From contig NZ_JACHJU010000005.1 in the NCBI RefSeq assembly GCF_014203795.1, forward strand, positions 372,001 to 436,000: a stretch of 64,000 nucleotides of DNA. The letters run 5' to 3'. Below, piece by piece: positions 52,312 through 61,203 of this stretch. The notes below the pieces were generated by a model that was not told where the DNA came from, did no database searches, and saw only the letters and a program-made list of their open reading frames with translations. The DNA is from Streptosporangium album. GTDB lineage: Bacteria; Actinomycetota; Actinomycetes; Streptosporangiales; Streptosporangiaceae. Each line of letters opens with the position of its first letter. The stretch's first letter is position 1. Both the position numbers and the translations under genes were made by a program.

Positions 52312-52665
52312 AGGCTTTCGGACGGCGCGTGCTGTCGTCTCCGAAGGCGAGCTCTCTGATCAGCAGGGACACGGTGAAGCCCATGCCCGCCAGAATCGAC
52401 AAGCCGAGCATGTCGATCCAGGCGAGGCAGTCGTCGAGCTCGGCCCGGGTGAAGCGGGCCACCAGCCAGGTGGCGGCCATGACTCCGGCGGGTTTCCCGA
52501 TGACCAGGCCGGCGAGGATCCCAACGGCGATGGGGTCGCTCAGCGCGGAGGCGAGGCACAAGCCGCCGAGGGCCACGCCGGCGGGCAGGAACGCGAAGAG
52601 GGGCACGGGCAGGGGCGCACCGAAGTACTCCGGTAGGGTGGCGACCTTGCGGTCGAGTTCGGTCC
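52312..52665 (-). pseudogene. NhaA sodium/proton antiporter C-terminal fragment
   Basis: VPLFAFLPAGVALGGLCLAS, DPIAVGILAGLVIGKPAGVM and LLSI/LSILAGMGFTVSLLIREL are the last membrane helices of NhaA, with the conserved GKPxG and GFTxSLLI motifs. About 270 residues are missing upstream and the last helix is cut downstream. The extended frame beyond 52312 is a shadow of the methyltransferase gene. Confidence 0.8.
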
Positions 52666-52673
52666 GACTGGGG

Positions 52674-52826
52674 CTACTTCGGGAAATGCGGCAGACTGGG
52701 CGCTCGGCTGTCGATGGCGAAGCGGCTCACCCCGCCGGTGTCCTCGTAGATCGGCCCACCGGTGTCGATGGTCAGCCGGCGGTCCTCGCGTGGCACGTCG
52801 TCGATGTCATGAGTCCGTGCGGTCAT
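52674..52826 (-). CDS. 50-residue hypothetical protein
   Basis: AAGGGAGAAG, a strong ribosome binding site, lies before an ATG. The peptide is acidic at the start (MTARTHDIDDVPREDRRLTI) and contains two TGG units, IDTGGPIYEDTGG, ending SLPHFPK. It could be the 5' part of a lost gene, because the NhaA remnant follows directly, or a real small protein. No maturation enzymes are nearby, so a peptide-precursor role is not supported. Confidence 0.45.
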   Translation of the reverse strand: MTARTHDIDDVPREDRRLTIDTGGPIYEDTGGVSRFAIDSRAPSLPHFPK

Positions 52827-53223
52827 GATACTTCTCCCTTCCGCGAGCGCGCTGAGCCCGATTGCCGGGCCATGGGCAGCATGGCCTTCCCCGCCTACGC
52901 GAGCGTGCCGGGCCGGAAGTTCTCCGCGCGGTCGCATAGCCGCAGCGCCACCTCTCGGTACGCCGCCGCGCGGCGATGCGCCAGCCCTCGTGACTGAGGC
53001 AGATGACGGCCTCGCGAGGAGTTCAAGGCCGCGTCCTTGACGGTTCCCGAGGCGGACGTGCTCTTCTTCCCGTTGGTCCCCCTTGGGGAAAGCCATGCCC
53101 CCGGAGACAGAGCGTGGCGGAAAACAGAACGAGGTTCGACTTTGGCCGGCGACGGTTGCGGTGAGAACCGGTGGTAGGTCAGTGCCGGCTCATTCCTCGC
53201 CGGCTTCGGAAGGATCATCTCGG
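52827..53223. other. intergenic, nothing recognised
   Basis: Frames on both strands lack domains and ribosome binding sites. The stretch separates the small peptide gene (-) from the small membrane gene and GH15 gene (+), and probably holds promoters for both. Confidence 0.4.
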
Positions 53224-53355
53224 ATGCGTCGGACGGGCGCCGCCACCATCACGGTCAAGCTGCTGGTGACCCTGGCGCTCTTCGCCGGGTCCGTACCCTT
53301 CTACGCTGTACGGCGTGCCGCCGGCGGCCGCCGGGCAGGCAAGGTGCAACGGTGA
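53224..53355 (+). CDS. 43-residue single-pass membrane protein
   Basis: The frame MRRTGAATITVKLLVTLALF with AGSVPFYAV gives one membrane helix and a basic tail (RRAAGGRRAGKVQR). Its TGA overlaps the GTG of the GH15 gene (GTGA), which argues for real translation and coupling. The ribosome binding site (GAAGGA) is rather distant. No family known. Confidence 0.55.
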   Translation: MRRTGAATITVKLLVTLALFAGSVPFYAVRRAAGGRRAGKVQR

Positions 53356-55157
53356 GCACTCGGGCGATCGGCGACTATGCGTTGTTGTCGGACTGCCGGT
53401 CGGCCGCGCTGGTCAGCCGCGACGGCTCGTTGGACTGGCTGTGCCTGCCTCGCTTCGACAGCCCCGCGATCTTCGCCCGGCTGCTCGACGACGATGCCGG
53501 TTACTGGACCATCAGCCCGGCCTGCCCGGCCGAGGTCACCCGCCGCTACGTCCGCGACACCCTGGCGCTGGAGACCACCTTCCGTACCCGTGACGGAACC
53601 ATGGTCTTGGTGGACGCGCTCGCCCTGGGCGTCCGGGAGCGTGGGCACGACCTGGGAGCGTCTTCCGCCGGGCTGGTACTGCGACAGGTGACCTGCGTCG
53701 AAGGCAGTGTGCCCGTGGAGATGGCTTACGCGCCGCGTCCCGAGTTCGGCCTCGTCCACCCGCTGATGCAGCCGGTCCACGGCGGTCTGATCGCGCGTGG
53801 CGGTGCGACCGTGCTGACCCTGTCCAGCCCGGTGGAGTTGCGGGTGAGCGGCTCGGTCGCAGACCTCACCGTCACGTTGCGCGCCGGGCAATGCCTCGGC
53901 CTCGCCCTGCAGGCCGGCTGGGCGTGGGACCCTGATCCGCCGTGCCGTACCTCGCGCGAGGTACGGCACAGGGTCAAGGACACCGTCCGGGGCTGGCGCT
54001 CCTGGTCACGGCTGCACGCGAACTACGAAGGCCCCTGGCGGCACCTGGTCGAGCACAGCGGCAGGGTGCTGAAGGCGATGACGTATGCCCCCACAGGGGC
54101 CATCGTCGCCGCGGTCACCACATCCCTGCCCGAGACCATCGGCGGGGAGCGGAACTGGGACTACCGCTACACATGGGTCCGGGACGCCAGCTTCACCCTG
54201 CAGGCCCTGTCCACGGCCGCCTGCGAGATCGAGGAGACCGCCTTCTTCGGCTTCCTGGCCCGTGCCTCGGCTACCCAACTCGATCGCGACGCCAATCTGC
54301 AGATCATGTACGGCGTCGGCGGCGAACGCGACCTGAGCGAACGACGTCTGCCGCACCTGCGCGGCTGGCGGGGCAGTTCTCCGGTGCGGGTCGGCAATGA
54401 CGCCTGGCGCCAGGCTCAGCTCGACGTCTACGGGGAGTTGCTGGACGCCGCCCACCAAACCTACTGCGACACTGGCCCGTTCGACCCGTTCACCCGTGCC
54501 ATGCTGGTCGGAGCCGCCGAGGCCGCCGCCCGATGCTGGCGGGAGCCGGACAAGGGCCTGTGGGAGGTCCGTGGGCCCAGTCGGCACTTCACGCACTCCA
54601 AGCTAATGTGCTGGGTCGGGCTGGACAGGGCCATCGCGCTCGCCCCGCTGCTGGAGGCGAGCGGGCGCATCGGCGACTGGACGCGCATCCGGGAAGAGAT
54701 TCGCGCCGCGATCCTGAGCGAGGCGTGGAACGAGCGGATCGGCGCCTTCACGCAGACGTTCGGCGGCACCGCTCTCGACGCCGCGTTGCTGGTGATGCCG
54801 CTGGTCGGATTCCTCGCCCCAGACGATCCACGGGTGCGGTCCACCGTGCACGCCATCGCCACCTGCCTGACCGACGCGCGCGGCCTGGTACACCGCTATC
54901 ACGCCGCCGACGGACTTCCGGGACAGGAGGGCACGTTCCTTCTGTGCACGTTCTGGCTCGCGCACGCCCTGGCCCTCATCGGCGAGCGGCCCGCTGCGAG
55001 ACGGGTGTTCGAGACCGCCGCCTCGTACGCCAACGACGTCGGCCTGCTCGCCGAGGAGGTCGACTCGGCCACCGGAGAGCCGATCGGCAACTTCCCGCAG
55101 GCTCTGAGCCACATCGGACTGATCAACGCCGCCCGTGCCATCGGCGACACCATCTAA
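53352..55157 (+). CDS. glycoside hydrolase family 15 protein (glucoamylase/trehalase-like)
   Basis: The 601-residue protein has the GH15 N-terminal beta domain (YALLSDCRSAALVSRDGSLD, WLCLPRFDSPAIFARLLDDD) and an alpha/alpha-barrel with NWDYRYTWVRDASFTLQAL and the later acidic region LAEEVDSATGEPIGNFPQAL. It releases glucose from alpha-glucans, or splits trehalose as some actinobacterial members do. No signal peptide: cytoplasmic. The stop codon TAA is provided by the CTAA at the IS701 insertion point, so the last few original residues may be missing. Confidence 0.92.
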   Translation: MSTRAIGDYALLSDCRSAALVSRDGSLDWLCLPRFDSPAIFARLLDDDAGYWTISPACPAEVTRRYVRDTLALETTFRTRDGTMVLVDALALGVRERGHDLGASSAGLVLRQVTCVEGSVPVEMAYAPRPEFGLVHPLMQPVHGGLIARGGATVLTLSSPVELRVSGSVADLTVTLRAGQCLGLALQAGWAWDPDPPCRTSREVRHRVKDTVRGWRSWSRLHANYEGPWRHLVEHSGRVLKAMTYAPTGAIVAAVTTSLPETIGGERNWDYRYTWVRDASFTLQALSTAACEIEETAFFGFLARASATQLDRDANLQIMYGVGGERDLSERRLPHLRGWRGSSPVRVGNDAWRQAQLDVYGELLDAAHQTYCDTGPFDPFTRAMLVGAAEAAARCWREPDKGLWEVRGPSRHFTHSKLMCWVGLDRAIALAPLLEASGRIGDWTRIREEIRAAILSEAWNERIGAFTQTFGGTALDAALLVMPLVGFLAPDDPRVRSTVHAIATCLTDARGLVHRYHAADGLPGQEGTFLLCTFWLAHALALIGERPAARRVFETAASYANDVGLLAEEVDSATGEPIGNFPQALSHIGLINAARAIGDTI

Positions 55158-56545
55158 TAGTGCTTTGGTAGGTGGCTAATCGGTGGTTTGTTGACATGGG
55201 GCTGATGTCGCAGTAAGCCGGTTGATAGGGATGGTCGATGCTGTTCGGGGGTGGTCGTGATGGCGACCGCGCGACGTCCGTGTCCGCCGGCGCCGGGTCC
55301 GTTGGAGGAGTACGCGGCCCGGTTCGATGATCTGTGGTGCTCGCTCGCGCAGCGCCGGGGGTTTCGTGAATATCTGGCCGGGCTGTTGCTGCCGCGGGAC
55401 CGCAACAAGACGCTGACGGCCCTGGCCGGTGCGGAGCCGGTGGTCGGAGCCCAGAACGCGGCGGTGCAGCGGCTGCAGTTCTTCTGAGTCGGAGTCGCCG
55501 TGGGACCACGAGAAGGTCAACGCCCGGCGTCTTGAGCTGCTGCGGGCCGATCCGGTGACCGCGCCGCACGCGGGCGGGGTGCCGGTGGTCGACGACAGGA
55601 GGGGACCGCAAGGACGGCACCGCCACCGCGCACACCGCCCATCAGTACCTGGGCTCGGTCGGGAAGATCGAGAACGGGATCGTGGCGGTGACCACCCTGT
55701 GGGCCGGCGAGCGGATCTACTATCCGCTGCACGCGCTGCCCTATACCCCCGCGGGTCGGCTGCCCCGGGGCCGCAGCGATCCGGCGTTTCACACCAAACC
55801 GCAGCTCGCGGCCGCTCTGGCGGGCCAAGCTCAGGCCGCCCGCGAGCTTGCCTGGGGAGGCCCCCAAGCACCGGGCGCCTGGACCACGGTCGTGCGGCGG
55901 TTCCGCGACGGCCACACCAGCGTGTGGTGGGCCGCCGACGCGGTCCTGGGCGGTTACGGCCCGCACCAGGCGGTCCGGCTGATCATCGCGACCACCGACC
56001 CGGCGACGCTGCCGGCCAAGGCCACCTGGTACCTGGCCACCAGTCTGCCCCGCCCCGGCGGTCCGCGCGCTGCCCTCTCGTCTTTCCCGCCCGCCGACCT
56101 GGCCGAGATCGTGCGCCTCTACGGCCTGCGCACCTGGATCGAACAGGGCTACAAGCAGGTCAAGGACGAACTCGGCTGGGCCGACTTCCAGGTCCGCTCC
56201 GATGCCGCGATCCGCCGCCACTGGGCCCTGGTGGCCTGCGCGTTCACCTTCTGCCGGCATACCCGGCCCGCCGATCCGGCCACATCACCGCAGGTCCCGC
56301 CCGCCCCGGCCGAGGTTAGCGGCGGAGAGAGGGGGGTCCATCGCCACGACGCCATCCGCGGCACTGTGCCGGCCTCGGGCCGTCCGCTACGTCCGCGGCT
56401 GGCTGACCCCCTGCGCACTGCTGCAACGCTGGTGGCGCAACTGGTCGAGCAGGCCCCCGCCCGCTGAACTACAGGGCCTGGTCACAGCCGTCACTGCGGG
56501 ACGGTCCCTCGACCTCTACGCCCCGCCTTAACAAACCACCGACTA
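55158..56545 (+). mobile_element. second IS701-family element, decayed
   Basis: The left tip is CTAA-TAGTGCTTTGGTAGG, similar to the tip of the element at 38495, and a subterminal CGGTGGTTTGTT (about 55181) is repeated inverted at 56530-56541. The right tip is not preserved. It was inserted at the very end of the GH15 gene. Confidence 0.7.
55251..56466 (+). pseudogene. IS701-family transposase, multiple frameshifts
   Basis: The protein can be followed through three frames: AARFDDLWCSLAQRRGFREY to LQFF (first break near 55485), SESPWDHEKVNARRLELLRA to VPVVDD (second near 55603), then HTAHQYLGSVGKIENGIVAV, RTWIEQGYKQVKDELGWADF with catalytic Glu, to near 56260, where the C-terminus shifts again. 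The order matches the IS701 DDE transposase. Confidence 0.8.
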
Positions 56546-56918
56546 GGGAGGGTTTCACGGAATCGATCGTCGCGCCGTCGAGGCAGCCGCGGCCTCCGGC
56601 AGCGGATGGCGGATGCCCCATGGTTGGGTACCCGTCTCAATCCTCATGGTCTGTATCGATGCTGGCAGTCGTCTGGCTCGTTCGGGAGGGAATCGCGCCT
56701 TGGGGTGCCGTGAAAGAAGCTGCTACCAAGCGCCATGTAGCACTGTATAACTGAATGCCTACCAAATGCCTACCAAATGGGCGCTCGCCGGTAAGTCTGC
56801 GGCTGAGGGCAGCTACCCGAGCATGAGGCTGGGGCGGGCGCGTACGGCGCGCTGGAACTTGGTGGGGCGGTCTTCAGGCAGACCCGAACGCGCGCTCGTA
56901 TTCGCTGCGGTCAGACGG
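56546..56918. other. intergenic with short direct repeat
   Basis: No gene is recognised. ATGCCTACCAA occurs twice in tandem near 56755-56778, next to an AT-rich GTATAACTGA stretch. A plus frame over 56766-57008 is antisense to the DUF6223 gene and is rejected. Confidence 0.4.
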
Positions 56919-57302
56919 TCAGACGGTGCGGCGGGAGCGGGCCAGAGTCAGCCCACCGAGGGCCATGCCGGTCAGCCCCAACAGCAGGGCCACGAGGCCT
57001 CCCCCTAGCCCGTTGCCAGTGCCGAGACCACCGTCGGCGGTGGCCACAACCAGCCCACCGAGGGCCATGCCGATCAGCCCCGCCACCAGCGCCACGATGG
57101 CCCCGCGTCGCCCGGGGCCGGTGCCGATACGACCGGCAAAGCGGGCCAGAGCCAGCCCACCGATGACCACGCCGGTCAGCCCCAACAGCGCGGCCACGAT
57201 GGCCCCGAGTCGCCCGGAGCTCATGGCGTAAACACTGACGGGGTCCGGCTGGACCGAGACGTACGCGGCCGCCGGTGAGGCAAGCATCAATCGGACTGAC
57301 AT
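56919..57302 (-). CDS. DUF6223 family membrane protein
   Basis: The 127-residue protein has four membrane segments built from an internal repeat: LGLTGVVIGGLALARFAGRI, VAGLIGMALGGLVVATADGG and LGLTGMALGGLTLARSRRT. The repeat is visible in DNA as recurring CAGCCCACCGAGGGCCATGCCG-like units near 56948 and 57052. The gene is divergent from the NarL-type sensor kinase. Function unknown. Confidence 0.75.
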   Translation of the reverse strand: MSVRLMLASPAAAYVSVQPDPVSVYAMSSGRLGAIVAALLGLTGVVIGGLALARFAGRIGTGPGRRGAIVALVAGLIGMALGGLVVATADGGLGTGNGLGGGLVALLLGLTGMALGGLTLARSRRTV

Positions 57303-57517
57303 GAGGTGCTCCTTCTCTTACGACTGGACGTCGCCTGATCATGTCCGCTGGACCCACCGCCGGTCGTCCAGCGGACGCAGGCAATTCGCGCTGCCGCCGA
57401 TGCCGCAGCCGGCTGCCGCGGACGCCGTAGGAGCCGTGAAGGTACTGCGTGTGCGGTAGCCGGTCGATCATCCGTGCGCAGGAGTCGCCCGCGCGAACAT
57501 CCGGCTAGGGTGCACGC

Positions 57518-58633
57518 ATGAGCAGAGGGCGGATCGGTGTCAGAGACTGGGCGATCGCCGTCGGCGTGGCGGCGACGCTGCTGGTCACCGGGCTGTCCGG
57601 GCAGCACTCCGCCACGTACCTCGACCTGCTCGGCTACGCGCTACTGACGGCTGGCGGCCTGGTGCTGGCCGCGCGCCGCCGGGCTCCGGTTCCCGTCTTG
57701 GCCGTCACCGGGCTGTGCGCGGTGGGTTACCAGGCGGCCGGTTTCGACGTGCCTGCCGTCGCGTACCTGTTCGCGGTGTACGCAGCCGTGCGGGCGGGAC
57801 ACCGCACCATCACGGTGGCGGCGAGCGTGACCATGCTGGCCGTTCTCCCCCTCGCGGCCCTGGCCTCGGGCCTGCACGACACGGGCGAGGCGTTCGCGCA
57901 GGCCCGAGGCGCCCTCGAGCTGGCCTGGCTGATCGCGGCCGGTGCCGCGGGTGAAGCGCTGCGGCAGGCCGAACGGCGGGCGGACGAAGCCGAGCGCACA
58001 CGGGAGGAGACCGCGCGGCGCCGCGCCGACGAGGAGCGGCTGCACATCGCGCGGGAGCTGCACGATTCGCTCACCCACCAGATCTCGATCATCAAGGTGC
58101 AGGCCGAAGTCGCCGTCCACGTGGCCCGCAAGCGGGGTGAACAGGTGCCGGAGGCCCTGCTGGCGATCCAGGAGGCCGGACGTGAGGCGACCCGGGAACT
58201 GCGAGCGACCCTGGAGGCGCTGCGCGACGACGACATGACCCCGCCGCATGGGCTCGACCATGTCCCGGAACTGGTGGCACGGGCTCGGACGACCGGCCTG
58301 GACGCGAAGCTGACGATCGAGGGACAACGACATGACGTGCCGGCCGCGGTGGACCGGACCGTCTACCGGATCGTTCAGGAGTCCCTCACCAACATCGCCC
58401 GTCACGCCGCCGCCGCGACGGCGTCGGTCCGGATCGACTACCGTCCCGACGCCCTCGCGATACGCATCGATGACGACGGCAAGGCCACACCGGACACCGC
58501 CCCGGTGCCAGGCGTCGGGCTGCTCGGGATGCGCGAACGAGTCACCGCCCTCGGCGGTCGCCTGCGGGCGGCACCGCGCAGCGAGGGCGGCTTCACCGTC
58601 CAAGCCGAACTTCCCATGGACCGAACGTCATGA
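57518..58633 (+). CDS. NarL/DesK-type sensor histidine kinase
   Basis: The 371-residue protein has four to six membrane helices (about 10-145), a coiled coil (EALRQAERRADEAERTREET) and the HisKA_3 motif RELHDSLTHQISIIKVQAEV with the phosphorylated His. HATPase parts are VYRIVQESLTNIARHA (N box) and PGVGLLGMRERV (G box). All kinase motifs are intact. It overlaps the response regulator by ATGA, so the pair is co-translated. Confidence 0.92.
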   Translation: MSRGRIGVRDWAIAVGVAATLLVTGLSGQHSATYLDLLGYALLTAGGLVLAARRRAPVPVLAVTGLCAVGYQAAGFDVPAVAYLFAVYAAVRAGHRTITVAASVTMLAVLPLAALASGLHDTGEAFAQARGALELAWLIAAGAAGEALRQAERRADEAERTREETARRRADEERLHIARELHDSLTHQISIIKVQAEVAVHVARKRGEQVPEALLAIQEAGREATRELRATLEALRDDDMTPPHGLDHVPELVARARTTGLDAKLTIEGQRHDVPAAVDRTVYRIVQESLTNIARHAAAATASVRIDYRPDALAIRIDDDGKATPDTAPVPGVGLLGMRERVTALGGRLRAAPRSEGGFTVQAELPMDRTS

Positions 58634-59292
58634 TCCGTGTCCTGCTGGTCGACGACCAGCCGCTCATTCGCAGCGGATTCCGCGCGCTCCTCGACCTCGA
58701 AGACGACATCGAGGTGGTGGCCGAGGCCGCCGACGGGAAGGAGGGCCTGGCTCTGGCCAAGGAACACCTGCCCGACATCGCGCTCATCGACATCCAGATG
58801 CCGGTCGTCGACGGCATCGAGGCGACCCGGCGCATCGCCGCGGACCCGACCCTGGCCGGGGTGCACGTCGTCATCCTGACCAACTACAGCTTGGACGAAT
58901 ACGTCTTCAACGCGCTGCGCGCCGGCGCAGCCGGATTCCTCGTCAAAGACATCGTGCCGGAAGACTTCCTCCACGCCGTACGCGTCGCCGCGCGCGGTGA
59001 CGCCCTGCTCGCACCGTCGATCACCCGCAAGCTGATCAACCGGTACGTCACCCAGCCACTCCACACCGGCGCCGGCACGGGGCTGAAAGAGCTGACCAAC
59101 CGCGAACGCGAGGCCGTCGCCCTAGTCGCGCAGGGCCTGTCCAACGACCAGATCGCCGACCGCATGGTGATCAGCTCACTGACCGCAAAAACCCATATCA
59201 ACCGGGCCATGGCCAAGCTCCATGCCCGTGACCGCGCCCAACTCGTGGTCCTCGCCTACGAATCCGGCCTGGTAGCCCCACGCAACTCCTGA
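58630..59292 (+). CDS. NarL/FixJ-family response regulator
   Basis: The 220-residue protein has a receiver domain with D8/D9 and phosphoacceptor D54 in ALIDIQMP, T/Lys positions in ILTNYS and FLVKDI, and a LuxR-type helix-turn-helix (LTNREREAVALVAQGLSNDQ, MVISSLTAKTHINRAMAKLH). It is the output partner of the upstream kinase. The regulated genes are not evident; DUF6223 is one possibility by position. Confidence 0.93.
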   Translation: MIRVLLVDDQPLIRSGFRALLDLEDDIEVVAEAADGKEGLALAKEHLPDIALIDIQMPVVDGIEATRRIAADPTLAGVHVVILTNYSLDEYVFNALRAGAAGFLVKDIVPEDFLHAVRVAARGDALLAPSITRKLINRYVTQPLHTGAGTGLKELTNREREAVALVAQGLSNDQIADRMVISSLTAKTHINRAMAKLHARDRAQLVVLAYESGLVAPRNS

Positions 59293-59344
59293 CATCCACG
59301 GTCCGGGTGCAGGCCTACCCGCCGATGATCCTCTTAGTCAGCTT

Positions 59345-59364
59345 CTCAGCCCTGAAGGACTGAG
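59345..59364 (-). repeat. end hairpin / possible omega-RNA scaffold beyond tnpB
   Basis: CTCAGCCCTGAAGGACTGAG folds into a hairpin with CTCAG/CTGAG arms, 45-64 bp beyond the tnpB stop. In IS605 elements the TnpB guide (omega) RNA is read from the tnpB 3' end to the element end on this strand, with the guide taken from flanking DNA. The position fits; the RNA itself cannot be proved from sequence. Confidence 0.45.
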
Positions 59365-59408
59365 CTTGCAGCTCCTCGCCGTCGGTGGCTTCGACGGTTT
59401 GGTCCGCG

Positions 59409-60551
59409 TCAGGCAGCGTGACTCACTGCCCAGCTTGTGACACCGCGTGCGGCGATGTTACGAGCTGCGTTGACGTCGGCGTGCTCAGCGAAGCCGCACG
59501 ACGTACAGAGAAAGGTTTCCTGGTCGGGCCGGTTCTTCTTGTCCACGTGCCCGCAGGCCGAGCAGCCTTGCGAGGTGTAGGCCGGGTCCACGTAGACCAG
59601 AGCGACACCGGCACGGGCCGCCTTGTAGGCGATGAACCGGCCGAGCCGGTGGAAGCTCCACGAATGCAGCGTGACCCGCTGGGGCTTACGGAGCCGTACC
59701 CGGTCGCGGATGCCCTGGAGATCTTCCAGGGCGATACCTTGCCCGGTGCGTGTCGCCTCGGTCACGATGCGTTTGGCAATGGTGTGGTTGGTGTCGGCGG
59801 CGAAACGCGCTTCTTTGCGGCGGCGTTTCTTCAGCAGCCGTTTCGCGGATTTGGTGTTCTTACGCTGCAATCGGCGACGCAGTTCCCGGTCGCGGTGGCG
59901 GACCGCGTTCAGCCCTTTACCCGAGTGATGAGTGCCGTCGTCGGTGGTGGCGATGTCGGCGATGCCCAGATCCACGCCGAGGAACCCGTCCGGGTCGGTG
60001 ACCGGCACATCCGGCAGGTCGCAGGTAGCGATGAGGAACCACATGCCATCGCGGTATACGAGGTCCGATTCGCCCTTGCGGTAGGCGGCCAACGTCTTGA
60101 GCTGATCGGCCGAGGCGGTGAACGCCACGCTCTTCATCCGCCCCCAGGTGGTCCAGATCGACACCGTCCGCGCGTCCATCTGCCAGGACAGACAGCGGTC
60201 GTCGAACGGCTGGGCCGCGCTGGGGCGAAAGACGATCGGCTTGGCCTGGACCCGCTCGCGCCGCGCGGAGCCGGGCTTGCCCACATTGCCGTTGCGGAGA
60301 TTGGCGTGCAGCGTGGCGTAGGCGTCGGTGACCTTCTTGATGACATGCTGCGCGGCCTGAGCCGCCAGCCCGTACCTGTCCTTGATCTGCCCGTAGGCGT
60401 GCTTGCGCAGGTCGTAATCGCGGAATACCCGCTGGTCGTGGGCGAGCGTCGAGACCCAGGTGGCCGCGTCGTTGACCGCGCGTAGAGTCGCCTCCAGCGC
60501 CGCCGCCTGCTCAGGCGTCGGCAGGAGCTTGACCCGCACCACCAGCTTCAT
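59409..60551 (-). CDS. tnpB: TnpB, RNA-guided endonuclease of IS605
   Basis: The protein is about 380 residues (ATG 60551; a GTG at 60560 is also possible). The split RuvC residues are D197 in GVDLGIADIATT, E279 in IALEDLQGI and D362 in HADVNAARNI (numbered from the GTG). A zinc finger is formed by C333/C336 (CSACG) and C352/C355 (CTSCG). All catalytic residues are kept, so the nuclease is probably active. TnpB proteins cut DNA next to the element end guided by omega RNA and preserve the element in the population. Confidence 0.92.
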   Translation of the reverse strand: MKLVVRVKLLPTPEQAAALEATLRAVNDAATWVSTLAHDQRVFRDYDLRKHAYGQIKDRYGLAAQAAQHVIKKVTDAYATLHANLRNGNVGKPGSARRERVQAKPIVFRPSAAQPFDDRCLSWQMDARTVSIWTTWGRMKSVAFTASADQLKTLAAYRKGESDLVYRDGMWFLIATCDLPDVPVTDPDGFLGVDLGIADIATTDDGTHHSGKGLNAVRHRDRELRRRLQRKNTKSAKRLLKKRRRKEARFAADTNHTIAKRIVTEATRTGQGIALEDLQGIRDRVRLRKPQRVTLHSWSFHRLGRFIAYKAARAGVALVYVDPAYTSQGCSACGHVDKKNRPDQETFLCTSCGFAEHADVNAARNIAARGVTSWAVSHAA

Positions 60552-60575
60552 ATCGAACACTCTAGCATTAGGTCC

Positions 60576-61004
60576 ATGTCACCGAGATGGGGACCGAATC
60601 CCGACATCCGCCGAGGCCGTGCCGTGGTCCACAACCTGCACGCCCACTTGGTCTTCACCCCAAAGTATCGGCGAGGTGTGTTCACCGACGAGATTCTGCG
60701 TCGCTGCGAAGACATCATGATCGAGGTGTGCGACAGTTTCGGGGCGGAGCTGGTCGAGTTCAACGGCGAGGAAGATCACGTGCACCTGCTCGTGCACCAC
60801 CCACCCAAAGTCGCCCTCTCGACGCTGGTAAACAGCCTCAAGGGCGTGTCTGCCCGGCTACTCAGCAAGGAGTATCCGGCACATATCCGTAAGTATCTGT
60901 GGGGCGGGCATTTCTGGTCGCCGTCGTACTTCGCCGCCTCCTGCGGCGGCGCACCCCTATCGATCATCAAGGAGTACATCGAAAACCAGAAACGTCCGGG
61001 CTGA
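60576..61004 (+). CDS. tnpA: TnpA, Y1 transposase of IS200/IS605
   Basis: The 142-residue HUH enzyme has HVH at 68-70 (EEDHVHLLVHHP) and catalytic Tyr Y134 in IKEYIENQKRP, with LVFTPKYRRGVFTDEI at the start. It is full length for the family and should be active as a dimer on single-stranded ends. The start lies about 15-25 bp from that of tnpB on the other strand. Confidence 0.93.
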   Translation: MSPRWGPNPDIRRGRAVVHNLHAHLVFTPKYRRGVFTDEILRRCEDIMIEVCDSFGAELVEFNGEEDHVHLLVHHPPKVALSTLVNSLKGVSARLLSKEYPAHIRKYLWGGHFWSPSYFAASCGGAPLSIIKEYIENQKRPG

Positions 61005-61072
61005 GCCGCTCGACGGCCTACCGGTCACCACACCGCTCGGGCCTTGGCGGCCCTCCCGCGCTGTCGTTTCCT

Positions 61073-61092
61073 CCCGGGCGCGAACGCCCGGG
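61073..61092 (+). repeat. end hairpin beyond tnpA
   Basis: CCCGGGCG-CGAA-CGCCCGGG is a perfect 8-bp stem with a tetraloop, about 70 bp after the tnpA stop. It may be the element end hairpin bound by TnpA, or a terminator. Confidence 0.5.
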
Positions 61093-61203
61093 GTCCCACG
61101 CCAGATCACGCTGAACGCCCTCGCGAGCTTCACAAGCTGTGCTTCGCCGTGCCTTCGGGAGTCCAGTGAGCCACCCCGGGGTTGTCGGAGGCCCGGGTTA
61201 TCT

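Larger units (their letters stand above)
59345..61092. mobile_element. IS200/IS605-family element with divergent tnpA and tnpB
   Basis: The element encodes a Y1 transposase (+) and a TnpB (-) whose starts are about 15-25 bp apart. Hairpins lie at both outer sides: CTCAG-type at 59345-59364 and CCCGGGCG/CGCCCGGG at 61073-61092. IS605 ends are imperfect hairpins recognised by TnpA on single-stranded DNA and there is no target duplication. The exact boundaries are not fixed. Confidence 0.8.

Noticed and set aside
52674-52826. Lanthipeptide or lasso peptide precursor
   Set aside because: No cyclase, protease or transporter of such systems lies near, and the peptide lacks known leader motifs.
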